The translations under genes and the position numbers were made by a program. A stretch of 64,000 bases of DNA, taken from NCBI GenBank assembly GCA_963663845.2, contig OY760650.2:2418001-2482000 (forward strand), in the 5' to 3' direction. The notes beneath the pieces were generated by a model that worked only from the letters and a program-made list of their open reading frames with translations, was not told where the DNA came from and did not search any database. The first letter of the stretch is position 1, and the number at the start of each line of letters is the position of its first letter. Source of the stretch: Versatilivorator sp963663845 (lineage in GTDB: Bacteria; Acidobacteriota; Terriglobia; Versatilivoradales; Versatilivoraceae). Positions 45,291 through 54,981 of this stretch are shown in pieces.

Positions 45291-48124
45291 GAATTCTCGG
45301 CATCCGGGTCAACGGTTTCGGGCGGTTTGCGGACACCGGCTTTGGGCCATTCCAAGGGCCAGTCACCCTCTTTCTCGGTCCCAACGAGGCGGGCAAGAGC
45401 ACGCTGCTGGAGTTCATTCGGAGGGTGTTGTTCGGATTTCGCGCGGCCAGGGGCAGGACTCCATCGGGCTACAACGACTACCCGCCGCTGGCCGGGGGGC
45501 GGCACGGGGGCAGCGTCACCATTGTCAGCAACGCGGGCGAGACCGTCACCGTCCAGCGATTCCAGGGGATGGGGGGCGGGCCGGTTGCGTTGACCGCCGC
45601 ATCGGGCGGGCCGCTGCCCGAGGGAGAGTTGCCTCGCCTGCTGGGCCAGCACTCCAGGGACGTCTTCAAGAACGTCTTCACCTTCACCCTCGACGAACTC
45701 CACGACGAGGCTCTGTTGAAAGACGACAGCGTCAACGCACAGATTTACAGCGTGGGCATGGGTGCGACCAAGCTGCCCGCGGCACGGAATGCGCTTGGGT
45801 CCGCGAAGCAGGCCCTGTTTCTCAAGGGTGGCAGCAGACACAAGATCGCCGGGGCCGGCGGTGAACTCGGCAAGATCGACTCCCAGCTCGCGGAAGTTGC
45901 AAACAACGCTGCCGAGTACTCCCGCCTGACCTCCCGGCTCAAGGAAGTCGAGGCGGAACTCGAACGACTGAGCGGCCTCCGCCGGAAGCATCTGTCAGAG
46001 CTCGATCACCAGAAGCAGTTGGAGAGCGCCTGGGACGACTGGAACGACCTCAATCGGGCCGAGGAAGAGGTGGCCGAGCTGCCGGCCATCGACGATTTCC
46101 CCGTCAATGGGGTCAGCCGGCTGGAGAGACTGGAGCAGTGGATCAGGACTGCTCGGGAGGAACACGACTCCGCAAACGCGGCGGTGGAGGAAGCCGGAGC
46201 CAAGGCGGAGGCGGAGGTCGAACATGAGGCCATCCTCAACCATTTTGCCGATATCCGGAAACTGGAGCAGGGCAGCAAGGCCTTCGGCGATGCCTTGCGC
46301 GACTTGCCGAAGCGACGTGCCGAACTCGAAGATCATGAGAGATCCTTGGCCGCGACCTTGAAGGATCTGGGTCCCGACTGGGACGAAGCCCGCCTGGAGA
46401 ATTTCGACCTGCCCCTGGCCTCCCGCGAGGATATCGCGCAATTCCAGCAACGCCTGCAGGAGGCCGGGCGGGAACTGGACCAGCGCAAGTCCACGCTCAC
46501 TCAGCATGAGACCCTGTGGGAGGAAGCCGCCGGGGCGGAGAGCGGGGCCGAACGGGAGCGCGAGGACGCCGTCAAGGCAGCTAGTGGTAACGACGGCAGA
46601 AGGATGCCGCCAGCCATCTGCGCTGTTGCCGGCATCGTGCTATCGGTCGTGGGGTGGACACTTGGTGGGGATGCTCTCCTCATTGGTGTATTCTCCGGCA
46701 TCTTGTTCGTCTGTATTGCGGCGTACCTGTTCCTGTCCGGCCAGCCATCTGCCGGCAATGAGACGGAAGTTGCCCGCCTCACCAGAGAGCTCGATCGAGC
46801 GAAAGACTTGAACCGGCAGCGGCAAAGCAGGGTGGAGAAATCCCGGAAGGCCGTCGAAGAGGCGGAGCGCTTACTCGAGTCCATTCAGAGAGAATGGCGG
46901 CAGTGGCTCCGAGCGCGCGGCCTGAGGGACGACTTCCGTCCGGAGACCGTGGTCGAGCTTCGGAGCAAGGTGGAACTCGGGCTGACTCAGCTTCTCAATG
47001 TGCGACGCTGGCGCCAGCGCATCGAGGCGATTCAGCGGGAAATCGACAATTACGTCGCTATGGTCGCACCTTTGGCGGCGGCCTTTGACGTTCCCTTTGA
47101 CAGGAAGGATCTCGGCAGGGTGGCCGGGGCTGCCGACAGCCTGATCGAGCTACACGCCGCTGTCGAGCAGAAAGTCAAAGATCGGATGGAGGCGGAGGCC
47201 GCTTTCAGGAAGTCAGAGGAGCAGTTGAAGGCGAGAGAGAGTGATCTTCGCAAGGCGGATCAGGAGATGATGCGCCTGCTCCAGTCCGGCGGCGCCACCG
47301 ACGCCGAAAACTTTCGCCAGCGGGCAAAGATCGAGCGCCAGCGAACGGACCTGGAACAGGAGCGCCGTGGCGCGTTGAGTCGGCTGCAGCGCCGCAGCGG
47401 CCCCGGAGAGCCGCTCGACACCCTGAAGAAGCAACTCGCGGACACGGACCTTCAGGCGATCCGCAACGCGGAACGCCTGATCGAGGAAGAAATCGAAAGC
47501 GCGGACGCAAAGATAAGGGAGCGGTCCACTGAGCGGGGAGGGATCCAGACCGACCTCAAGCATCTGACCGGCGAGGAGGACTCATCGAGGTTGCGGGCCG
47601 ATCGCCACCGTTTGCTGGAGGAGATGAGCGGCCACGCACGGGAGTGGGCTGTTCGCACCATCGCCGAGAACCTGCTCAAGGAGGCTCAGGCCAAGTTCGA
47701 GAAAGAGCGGCAGCCGGGCGTTGTCCGCCACGCCGAATCGTTCTTCAGAGACATTACCGGCGGGCGTTACCGGACGGTGTTCTCCCCACTTGGCAGTTCG
47801 GAGATACAGGTAACGGAATCCTCGGGCGTCTCCAAACAACCCGTCCAGCTCAGCCAGGGCACGCGCGGGCAGTTGTTTCTGTCACTGCGGTTCGGCCTTG
47901 TGCGCGAGTTGGGCCAGCGGTCGGAGCCACTGCCGGTGATCCTGGACGAGGCGCTGGTGAACTTCGATCCCGAAAGGGGGCTGCAGGCCGCTCGAGCCTT
48001 CGTGGAGTTGTCCCGGACCAACCAGGTGCTGGCCTTCACCTGCCACCCGACGATCGTCGATCTCTTCCAAAACGCGGCAGCCCAGTCAGGTGTGCAAGAA
48101 CCTGAAGTGATCCCAATTGGGTAA
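45287..48124 (+). CDS. SbcC/YhaN-like AAA ATPase with coiled coils and central membrane hairpin
   Basis: 945 residues. Walker A GPNEAGKST is near residue 35. Long coiled-coil arms follow on both sides of the middle. The ABC-like signature LSQGTRGQLFLSLRF and Walker B LPVILDEALVNFDP lie near the C-terminus, so the two ends form the ATPase head. At about 438-487 there are two hydrophobic segments (AICAVAGIVLSVVGWTL and IGVFSGILFVCIAAYLF), where SbcC would have a zinc hook; a membrane hairpin there is known for the YhaN type. Works with the SbcD-like nuclease encoded just upstream, probably in DNA end processing at the membrane. Confidence 0.92.
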   Translation: MRILGIRVNGFGRFADTGFGPFQGPVTLFLGPNEAGKSTLLEFIRRVLFGFRAARGRTPSGYNDYPPLAGGRHGGSVTIVSNAGETVTVQRFQGMGGGPVALTAASGGPLPEGELPRLLGQHSRDVFKNVFTFTLDELHDEALLKDDSVNAQIYSVGMGATKLPAARNALGSAKQALFLKGGSRHKIAGAGGELGKIDSQLAEVANNAAEYSRLTSRLKEVEAELERLSGLRRKHLSELDHQKQLESAWDDWNDLNRAEEEVAELPAIDDFPVNGVSRLERLEQWIRTAREEHDSANAAVEEAGAKAEAEVEHEAILNHFADIRKLEQGSKAFGDALRDLPKRRAELEDHERSLAATLKDLGPDWDEARLENFDLPLASREDIAQFQQRLQEAGRELDQRKSTLTQHETLWEEAAGAESGAEREREDAVKAASGNDGRRMPPAICAVAGIVLSVVGWTLGGDALLIGVFSGILFVCIAAYLFLSGQPSAGNETEVARLTRELDRAKDLNRQRQSRVEKSRKAVEEAERLLESIQREWRQWLRARGLRDDFRPETVVELRSKVELGLTQLLNVRRWRQRIEAIQREIDNYVAMVAPLAAAFDVPFDRKDLGRVAGAADSLIELHAAVEQKVKDRMEAEAAFRKSEEQLKARESDLRKADQEMMRLLQSGGATDAENFRQRAKIERQRTDLEQERRGALSRLQRRSGPGEPLDTLKKQLADTDLQAIRNAERLIEEEIESADAKIRERSTERGGIQTDLKHLTGEEDSSRLRADRHRLLEEMSGHAREWAVRTIAENLLKEAQAKFEKERQPGVVRHAESFFRDITGGRYRTVFSPLGSSEIQVTESSGVSKQPVQLSQGTRGQLFLSLRFGLVRELGQRSEPLPVILDEALVNFDPERGLQAARAFVELSRTNQVLAFTCHPTIVDLFQNAAAQSGVQEPEVIPIG

Positions 48125-48365
48125 GACGACCGGCCAAAGGCGACTTCTGGCAAGATGGCCGTGAACGAAGCTATGGCCATCGCTATGCCGGTTGAAGTGG
48201 TTCAAGGCGGCTTCTTCGCTATCGCATAGGGCTATCTCGATGGCGCCGGTTGCGCTGCCCACTGCTACGTCGACTCTGGCGGGGGGGCTATCGGAAGGCG
48301 TCTATTTCAGGGGAGCGGCTGCGGATCGGTCGGGTTGACCCCGCCGTCACCGGCCGGGGAGAGGG

Positions 48366-50396
48366 TCAATTGGCCTTTGCACCCTGCGCATAGTTCCGGT
48401 ACTTGCCGAAGAGGGTCACGAACCGGGTGGAGATGGCGTCGAAGTTTCTCGGCTGCACCGGGGACCCCGGGCCTCCCGCGGCGCCAATCAGGCCCAGATT
48501 TCTGTTTCCGATGAAGCTGGTTCTCACCGTCTCCTGCATTCTGGTGGGAAGGTAGTAGGACCGCTTGCCGATTCCAACCTTCTTGTAGTCGATGGTGAGC
48601 TCGTAGGCCTTGATGGGCGACTCCTTGGGGATCTCGGTTTCCTTGGCGCGAAACCGCACCACCTGGAAGTCCTTGAGGTCGATCCAGCATTGCCCCTCAT
48701 ACCCGAAGGTAACGGACTTCTTGTCACTGACGCGGAGAGTTCGCTTGGAATGCTCGGCCGGGACACTGAACCGGACCCGCGCCACTTCGCGGCCGTTGAT
48801 CTTCTCCAGGCGTTCCAGTTCCAGGATGGCCTGGGATTCCGGGGAGAAGAGCTCGGCCATGACGGGACCGAACTCCCCTGCCGTCTGGGGAGGAGCGCTG
48901 CTGGCGCCCACGTTCCTGTAATGCTTCTGCTTGCCGTGATAGGAGAGTTCGTGAGCCAGGAAATCCTCCTGCGTCCATCCCCCCCGGCCGATCTGGCGGT
49001 AGCGGCGTGTGGTCTGGTTGCAGACGAATTCAGGTAGTTGGCGCTCATAGTCGAAGGTCTTGGCGCGAACGGTCTTGAGAAACAGCGGCCAGTTCTTGCT
49101 GGTGGGCCTGGTTCCCGGCTTCATCAGGTCTGACGCCTTGGCGGCGACGCGGCGCGGACGTTTGCGTTTGCGGGAGACCTTGACCACCCGGGCCGAGGCC
49201 ACGAACTCCAGGGCCTGCTTCTTGCACAGCAGCTTGTCGGGCAGTTGGGTCGCCTGATCGCAGGTTGCCCCCGCCACTTCGGTGGGGCGCAGCAGGGGAG
49301 CGTCGGGGTTGCCGGTCGCCAGGACTCGGCCCTCGTCTCCCACCACCGCCCCGGTCAGAATGGCTCCCCGCAGGTCGGTCTCCTTGAGGTTGCTCCCCGA
49401 CAAGGAGGCCCCCGAAAGGTCGGCGTTGTGCAGGTCGGCTCCCGTCAGCAGCGCCTCGTCCAGGGTGGCCTTATTCAGGTTCGCCTGGGCCAGGGAGGCG
49501 TCGCTCAGGTCGGCCTGGGTCAGGTCGGCCTGGCTGAGATCGGCCTTCTCCAGTTGGGCCCCGGTCAAATTGGCTTGAGTCAGCAGACTCCGGGAGAGTT
49601 TGGCTTCCTGAAGATTGGCGCCCATGAAGTTGCCGCGGTACACCTCCGCCTTGGTGAAGTCGGCCTGACCGAGGTCGGCCTGCATGAAGTCCACCTTGTC
49701 GGAAAACCCGTTTCGGAAGTCGAGTCCGGTGAGCACCGCCCGGCTGAGGTCGGAGGACGAGACCTCCACTCCTTCCCAGTTCCTCCGGCTCAGGTCGACC
49801 CCGCTGAGGTTGACCCCGAACAGGATCATCCGGGAGAACAGCGCCTGATCGAACTCGACGCCCCGCAGGTCGGTGTTTCGGATGACGGCCTCGCTCAGGT
49901 TGGCGCGATTGAGCCTGGCTCCCTGAAACTGGGCTCGCGACACGTGGGCGCCCGTCAGATCGGCGCCCGACAGGTCGGCTTCCCGCAGGTCGGTTCGGGT
50001 GAGGGTGGCCTCGATGAGCCGGGCTCCAACCAGTTTTGCTCCCCGGAGATTGACGTCGGTCAGGGATGCGCCCGAGAGATTGGCGCCGGAGAGGTTGCGG
50101 CCCTGCAGGTCGGTCTTGAACAGGTCCGCCTTGCGAAGGTCGCCGCACTCCCCTCGAAAATCGGGATTGAGCCCCTGAACCCCATCGTTGTCGGCGCATC
50201 CCTGTTCGCCCCGGTAGGTGAATCGGGGACTATCGCCGGCGGGCTCCTGCCGGGCCGGCTGGTCTTCTGGCGGGACCGGTTCGGCGGTTGGGCTTTGGGA
50301 AGAGCCGGCCATCAAGGGCGAGAGAATCAGGGCCAGCAGCACCGGTGCCTGCCTCAGCCAGCGAAGCCCGATGGAGGTTTGGACAGGTGATTTCAC
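48366..50396 (-). CDS. Exported pentapeptide-repeat protein with acidobacterial-type C-terminal domain
   Basis: About 676 residues from GTG 50396, which has GGAAAC upstream and places the signal sequence (APVLLALILSPLMAG) near the N-terminus; the frame extends to a TTG at 50480. Residues about 80-370 are some 50 consecutive A(D/N)LXX pentapeptide repeats forming a right-handed beta-helix. After a basic linker (RKRKRPRR) comes a domain of about 250 residues with LPEFVCNQTTRRYRQ and an outer-membrane-lipoprotein-like tail (CWIDLKDFQVVRFRAKE). That C-terminal type, often seen alone in Acidobacteriota proteins, is fused here to the repeat helix. No enzymatic residues are evident. Two hundred bases on its downstream side (48125-48365) are non-coding. 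Confidence 0.87.
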   Translation of the reverse strand: MKSPVQTSIGLRWLRQAPVLLALILSPLMAGSSQSPTAEPVPPEDQPARQEPAGDSPRFTYRGEQGCADNDGVQGLNPDFRGECGDLRKADLFKTDLQGRNLSGANLSGASLTDVNLRGAKLVGARLIEATLTRTDLREADLSGADLTGAHVSRAQFQGARLNRANLSEAVIRNTDLRGVEFDQALFSRMILFGVNLSGVDLSRRNWEGVEVSSSDLSRAVLTGLDFRNGFSDKVDFMQADLGQADFTKAEVYRGNFMGANLQEAKLSRSLLTQANLTGAQLEKADLSQADLTQADLSDASLAQANLNKATLDEALLTGADLHNADLSGASLSGSNLKETDLRGAILTGAVVGDEGRVLATGNPDAPLLRPTEVAGATCDQATQLPDKLLCKKQALEFVASARVVKVSRKRKRPRRVAAKASDLMKPGTRPTSKNWPLFLKTVRAKTFDYERQLPEFVCNQTTRRYRQIGRGGWTQEDFLAHELSYHGKQKHYRNVGASSAPPQTAGEFGPVMAELFSPESQAILELERLEKINGREVARVRFSVPAEHSKRTLRVSDKKSVTFGYEGQCWIDLKDFQVVRFRAKETEIPKESPIKAYELTIDYKKVGIGKRSYYLPTRMQETVRTSFIGNRNLGLIGAAGGPGSPVQPRNFDAISTRFVTLFGKYRNYAQGAKAN

Positions 50397-50546
50397 GACT
50401 GTTTCCAAGGAGTGGTTCGCAGTTCCGCTTGGGGGCCCCGCCGGGGACCGAACGATTCGGACCGGGAGCCGCCAATGCAATTCGGGAGTCCGTTAGAACT
50501 ATAGCCCTTTTGGGATGGGGCCTCAAGCGGCTTCCTGGGCGTTGTC

Positions 50547-50880
50547 CGAAACAAGAGAAAAAGAGTGATCCACCGGGAGAGGCGTCCACCCGGGAGCGCG
50601 GGCGTCTCGCCCGCATGCTATGCCGTTGCGTGCCGCTCAGTTTCCCTGCGATGCCCCACCCGGCCACCCTGCCGCCAGGAACCGCCTGGGCTCGGCCGAA
50701 GCAGAATCCTGGTGCCGTTGCCGGTCGAGCCGGGTCCAAGAGATGGGTGAGGCTGTGCCAGTCTTGTGCGGGCGGGACGCCCGCGCTCCCGGGTAGGCCT
50801 TCACCCCATGACAGCGTCGCAGCCAAGGAGACCCATCGGTATTCGTGTCAATTCGTGTTCATTCGTGGTTCGCCTTTGCG
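50547..50880 (-). repeat. Truncated copy of the 393-bp repeat family, inverted
   Basis: Begins with CGAAACA (one base off the usual TGAAACA) and continues through the inverted gcgggcg blocks to the gttcattcgtggttcgcc segment, where it ends without the TGTTTCA edge. It lies between the pentapeptide gene and the SAF oxidoreductase gene and accounts for most of that gap. Confidence 0.85.
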
Positions 50881-50909
50881 GAACCAATCAGCTCATATCC
50901 GCCGCTCGG

Positions 50910-52247
50910 CTATCCGCCCAGCTCGTCCTGCTTCTTTCTGAGCTCCAGGAGTTCCGAATCCACCAGCTTCACGTTGTCGTAGGTGACCATGCCGTCTTCC
51001 GGGATGTCCTGGATCACTTCGGCGCCGTGGGTCAGGCCGATGGGAACCAATCGTTCCTCCCGGACTATCTCCGCCCGTTCCACCATTCCGTAGGTGGCGT
51101 AGCCCCCCTCTCCGTCCAGCACGGTTCCCGCTTTCAAGGGCTTCTTGGCCGCCGCCACCACGTCGGAAATCTGCCCGATCACCGAGGCCACCGGCTCCCG
51201 GTGGATCATCATGCGGGCGATCCCGATGGGGACTTCGTGGCCGATGAAGTGTTGGGGGCGGTAGATCATGGCGTGCCTGCTCCTGGCGCCGATGATCATG
51301 CCGGTGATCTCTCCGTAGGAGGCCATTGACTCCACCGGGAAGTCGTCCTGGCCCTCGACCACCGCATAGAGGCCGCCGCGCAGGCTGCGCTCCACCGGGG
51401 TGTCGTCGGGAAAGATGGAGCTGACGGCCTCCACCACCCCATCCTTCTGCAGAACGCCGCCCAGCTCCTTGCGGCAGAGCTTGTCGGGGATCTCCCGCAG
51501 GTCCGCCGTGGGGAAGTGCATCCCGCGAATGTCGGGGACCAGGCCGGTGGCGTTGGAGAGGGCCGCCATCTCGATGGAGTGCTTGGTGCCGTCCAGGAAC
51601 GAGCAGAACATGCTGGCGTTGTAGTCGGTGCCCTTGAAGCCGTACATCCTGGGGACGTCATCGGGGTTGGCCTTGCGAAAGGAGAGCTTGAAGCGGGTGC
51701 CCTTGCCGGAGGCGATCAGCTTGAATCCCAGTGTCCGGGCCCAGTCGCAGAGTTCTGCCGCCAGGGCGGGCTCGTCTCCATAGGCCATGCTGTAGAGCAC
51801 GCCCGCCTGGTCGGCCATCCGTTTGAGCAGGGCCCCCACCAGGATGTCGGCTTCCACCGTCACCATGACCAGGTGCTTCTTCTGCCGGATGGCCCGATAG
51901 CCGTTGGCGGCGCCCACCTCGGGAATGCCGGTGGCTTCCACCACCACGTCCACCCGGCTGCCGAGCAGTTCCTCGGCCCCGGCGGTCACGGCCGGCTGAT
52001 CCCGATCCATGGCCTGGTCGATCTGGCCGGCCGTCTTGGCGACCCGGACCTCCTCGCGGGCGACGCCCCCGAGGCCGAGGGCCCGGACGGCCCGTTCCGG
52101 CTTGAGGTCGGCAACGGCCGCGACCCGCATGCCCTGGATGCGGCAGGTCTGAGCCACGATCTGGGTTCCGAAGGTCCCGGCGCCGATGATTCCGACCTGG
52201 ATGGGCCGCCCCTCTCTCTCCAGTTCAGCCAGTCGTTGATGAAGCAT
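50910..52247 (-). CDS. NAD(P)-dependent oxidoreductase with C-terminal SAF-like domain
   Basis: 445 residues. Rossmann start VGIIGAGTFGTQIV, then VDVVVEATGIPEVGAANG and a homoserine-dehydrogenase-like central region (YGDEPALAAELCDWARTLG). The C-terminal part (KKPLKAGTVLDGEGGYATYG) is the SAF-like segment. Proteins of this architecture act in sugar-acid or branched-sugar catabolism, though many are annotated only as homoserine dehydrogenase-like. It precedes a SelA-fold enzyme gene by 42 bp on the same strand and an epimerase gene beyond, suggesting a carbohydrate-acid pathway. Exact substrate unknown. Confidence 0.87.
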   Translation of the reverse strand: MLHQRLAELEREGRPIQVGIIGAGTFGTQIVAQTCRIQGMRVAAVADLKPERAVRALGLGGVAREEVRVAKTAGQIDQAMDRDQPAVTAGAEELLGSRVDVVVEATGIPEVGAANGYRAIRQKKHLVMVTVEADILVGALLKRMADQAGVLYSMAYGDEPALAAELCDWARTLGFKLIASGKGTRFKLSFRKANPDDVPRMYGFKGTDYNASMFCSFLDGTKHSIEMAALSNATGLVPDIRGMHFPTADLREIPDKLCRKELGGVLQKDGVVEAVSSIFPDDTPVERSLRGGLYAVVEGQDDFPVESMASYGEITGMIIGARSRHAMIYRPQHFIGHEVPIGIARMMIHREPVASVIGQISDVVAAAKKPLKAGTVLDGEGGYATYGMVERAEIVREERLVPIGLTHGAEVIQDIPEDGMVTYDNVKLVDSELLELRKKQDELGG

Positions 52248-52289
52248 CCTGGTTTTCCTCCGTGGCAGGCGCGGTCAGCCGGCCAGCGG

Positions 52290-53543
52290 TCAGCCGGCCA
52301 GCAGCGCTTTCAGGCGCTCGGCCACGATGCGGTCCTCTCCCGGCCGCAGCATCCAGACGGAAACAGTCAGGCCCTGCATATTGTCGGGAGATTGGCGGTT
52401 GGGCTGCATCCAGCGGTGGCCGCCCACCTCGATGGGCGGGTGGCCCTGCTTGAGTCCCGCCGAGGCTTCGGCGGAGGTGATGGGGATGCGCTCGTAGTCC
52501 CACTCCAGGCTGAGGTGGGGGACGTGGTTGGCGATCTCCGGGACAAAGCTCTCGGCCTGCACCCCCGGTATGGAAGCCAGGGAGGCGGCAATGGTGTCCA
52601 CCCGGGACTGGAGGAGGCGTTTCTCGGCCTGGTGATCCATCTTGAGATAGCGCTCCACCGCCGCCAGCAGGCCGATCATCTCCTCCTTGCCCACCTTCAT
52701 GCCCCGGCCGATGCCGCCCCAGGGGCTCCCGCACCGCCTGGCGGCCATCACCAGGTCCCTGCGGCCCAGCAGCAGGCCGGAACTCTGGGGACCCAGCAGG
52801 CCCTTGCCGCCGCTGAAAGCCACCAGGTCGAATCCCATCCTGACATACTCCGACAGCCGCCCCTTGGGGGGCACGTCGGCGGCGGCGTCGTTGAAGGTGG
52901 GGACCCCGTGCTTCTTTCCCACGGCGACCCAGGTTTGCCGATCGATCCGGCCCTTGGGGTTGAAGGTGTTGATGAAGAAGAGCATGGCCGTCCCGGGATT
53001 GATGGCGGCTTCCATCTCGGCGGTGGTTTCGACTTCCACCAGCCGGGTGCCCACCAGCTTGATCTGGGCTTCGTAGGCTTCCCGGTGTGATTTCTGGATG
53101 ATGACCTGGTGGGACATGCCGGTGGTGTCGGGCAGTCGGGCCATCTTGTCGGGGTCGCCCCGGGTGACGCAAGCCGCGGTTGCCTGGGTGATGGCGCCGG
53201 CGGCCCCGCTGGTGACGGTGGCGGCCTCCACGCCGATCAGCCGGGCGAGGCGCTCGCCCACCTTCTGGTGGAGGTCGGCCATGGGGACGAAGTGCTGTCC
53301 GGCCTCGTCCATGGCCCGGACCACCTCGGGCGGCATGAGGGTCCCGCCCAGCCGTGTGACCGTTCCCAGGGCGTTGATGTAGGTGGGGACTCCCAGGCGG
53401 CTGTAGACGTTGTCTTCCGGTTTCGGTGGCGAGGTTGCTGTCCGTTCAAGTCCGGCGGCGGCCAGCAGCGTCGGAGAGGTCGAGAGCCAGGCGGCTCCTG
53501 ACAGGAAACGGCGGCGGCCCCAAAGGCGGTGGTTCGGTTGCAT
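52290..53543 (-). CDS. SelA-fold PLP-dependent enzyme with Tat-like signal
   Basis: 417 residues. The body is a fold-type I PLP enzyme of the SelA/DgaE group: GVEAATVTSGAAGAITQATA (phosphate-binding loop), NDAAADVPP, and the Schiff-base Lys in VAFSGGKGLLGPQSSG. The N-terminus has GRRRFLSGAAW, a twin-arginine motif followed by a short hydrophobic stretch, which is unusual for this family of cytoplasmic enzymes. The ATG at 53543 has GGAG at good spacing. Relatives include D-glucosaminate-6-phosphate ammonia-lyase. Adjacent genes are oxidoreductases likely to act on sugar acids. Confidence 0.88.
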   Translation of the reverse strand: MQPNHRLWGRRRFLSGAAWLSTSPTLLAAAGLERTATSPPKPEDNVYSRLGVPTYINALGTVTRLGGTLMPPEVVRAMDEAGQHFVPMADLHQKVGERLARLIGVEAATVTSGAAGAITQATAACVTRGDPDKMARLPDTTGMSHQVIIQKSHREAYEAQIKLVGTRLVEVETTAEMEAAINPGTAMLFFINTFNPKGRIDRQTWVAVGKKHGVPTFNDAAADVPPKGRLSEYVRMGFDLVAFSGGKGLLGPQSSGLLLGRRDLVMAARRCGSPWGGIGRGMKVGKEEMIGLLAAVERYLKMDHQAEKRLLQSRVDTIAASLASIPGVQAESFVPEIANHVPHLSLEWDYERIPITSAEASAGLKQGHPPIEVGGHRWMQPNRQSPDNMQGLTVSVWMLRPGEDRIVAERLKALLAG

Positions 53544-53627
53544 GGCTTCTCCTTGCACTTGTTTCACCCTTGTTTGATCCGCCCGGCACGGCTTTCGCCC
53601 CTCCCCCTCAAAAGGGGAGTGACACGC

Positions 53628-54380
53628 CTATGCGGATATGCGTTGCGAGGCGTCGTCCCGGGGGGCGTAGCCCAGCTCGGCGCGGGCATTGGAAAGGTCC
53701 CAGAAGGCCCCCTTGTTGTTGGAGATGCCGTAGTAGACGCCGTAGGTGACGTTGGCGCGCAGGCAGCACTCCACCAGGTGGACCAGGTCGCGGTGGCTCA
53801 GCCAGGTTCGCAGGAACCGCGGATCGGTGGTGGGATCATCGTCCCGGCGCACCGAGCCGATCCTGATGCAGATCGATTCCAATCCCCAGCGGGCGCAGTA
53901 GTAGCGGGCCAGAATCTCGCCGAAGGCCTTGCTGACGCCGTAGTCGCTGTCCGGGCGCATGGGGTGGTTCACCGAGATGGGAGCCGGCTCCGCCTGCGTA
54001 TGGAGATGCAGGTGGGGCGCGAAGCCCTCGTAGGCGCCGGTCACGTGGTTCGAGCTGGCGAAGACCACCCGTTGGACCCCCGACACCCGCGCGGCCTCGT
54101 AGAGGTTGCGCGTTCCCTGGATGTTCACGCGGAACACGGGCTCCCAGGCGGTAGCGACGGCGACCTGGGCCGCCAGGTGGATGACGCATCGGACCGGCGC
54201 CAGCCTGTCGAGGACCTGCGAAACCTGCCGGGCGTCGGCGATATCGGCCTGGAAGACCCGGTCGGAAAATGGCGGCGTGAGATCCAGCCCGTAGACTTCG
54301 AAGGATTTCCCCAAGGGGTCTCGCAAGACCCGTCCGATGAGGCCGTTGATGCCGGTGATGAGCAATTTGGGCTTGGTCAT
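53628..54380 (-). CDS. NAD-dependent epimerase/dehydratase, uronate-dehydrogenase-like
   Basis: About 250 residues, extended SDR. Cofactor motif TGINGLIG (GxxGxxG), HLAAQVAV, NIQGTRNLYEAA, SSNHVTG with the catalytic Ser, and YGVSKAFGE (YxxxK). The small size and the late YYGISNN resemble uronate dehydrogenase rather than nucleotide-sugar epimerases. ATG 54380 is chosen for the natural TKPKLLITG start; ATG 54392 is an alternative. It is the first gene of a run epimerase, SelA-fold enzyme, SAF oxidoreductase on the minus strand. Confidence 0.87.
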   Translation of the reverse strand: MTKPKLLITGINGLIGRVLRDPLGKSFEVYGLDLTPPFSDRVFQADIADARQVSQVLDRLAPVRCVIHLAAQVAVATAWEPVFRVNIQGTRNLYEAARVSGVQRVVFASSNHVTGAYEGFAPHLHLHTQAEPAPISVNHPMRPDSDYGVSKAFGEILARYYCARWGLESICIRIGSVRRDDDPTTDPRFLRTWLSHRDLVHLVECCLRANVTYGVYYGISNNKGAFWDLSNARAELGYAPRDDASQRISA

Positions 54381-54485
54381 GGCGAAACCCATGGATTATA
54401 GCAGGCCCTGACCGCACGCGTCCCCTGTCTGGGGTTCAATGTCAGCAGCGACCGGCCGGCGCCGAGGCGGCGATATTTTCCTTTG

Positions 54486-54798
54486 AACATCGATGAACAG
54501 GATGAACAGGACGTGGGATTCCAGCGCGGGAAGCAGGCTCGACCGATGAACCGGAGCTGGCTTGCGGAAGTTCCGGGAAAAGGACAACGGACTTTTGCAA
54601 AAATCCTGTATATCCTGTTCATCCATGTAGACAAAAAACAAAAAGAACATGGATATACAGGATGGACAGGATAACCAGGACGAGACGCTGCTGCACGGGA
54701 AGCCCACGCTGGCGATGATCGCGTGGGGGGTTGCCGATTTCCAGGAATACAGGACGGCGGACTGTCAGAAAAAATCCTGTATATCCTGTGCATCGATG
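54486..54798. repeat. Four alternating copies of a ~24-bp intergenic repeat
   Basis: Copies of tcctgtatatcctgttcatc-type sequence lie at 54604-54627 and 54775-54798, and their inverse at 54486-54511 and 54648-54672, in the order minus, plus, minus, plus. The middle two face each other across about 20 bases and could form a hairpin. They occupy the gap between the epimerase and fumarase genes (54381-54981), where I see no gene. Confidence 0.8.
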
Positions 54799-54981
54799 TT
54801 AATTATTCTTGTAAACCACGGGACGCCGCGTTTGCCTCCCTCCGGCTCGACTGCGGGCTTCGCTCTTGCACATGGGCTCTTGCCCGAGGGGCGCGCAACT
54901 CGGCTATAATTCGAGGGTTCCCTCAGGGGGCTCCCGCTCCCGGCATTCTTGGATAACAGACCCGGCTTTCAAGGAGTGATC

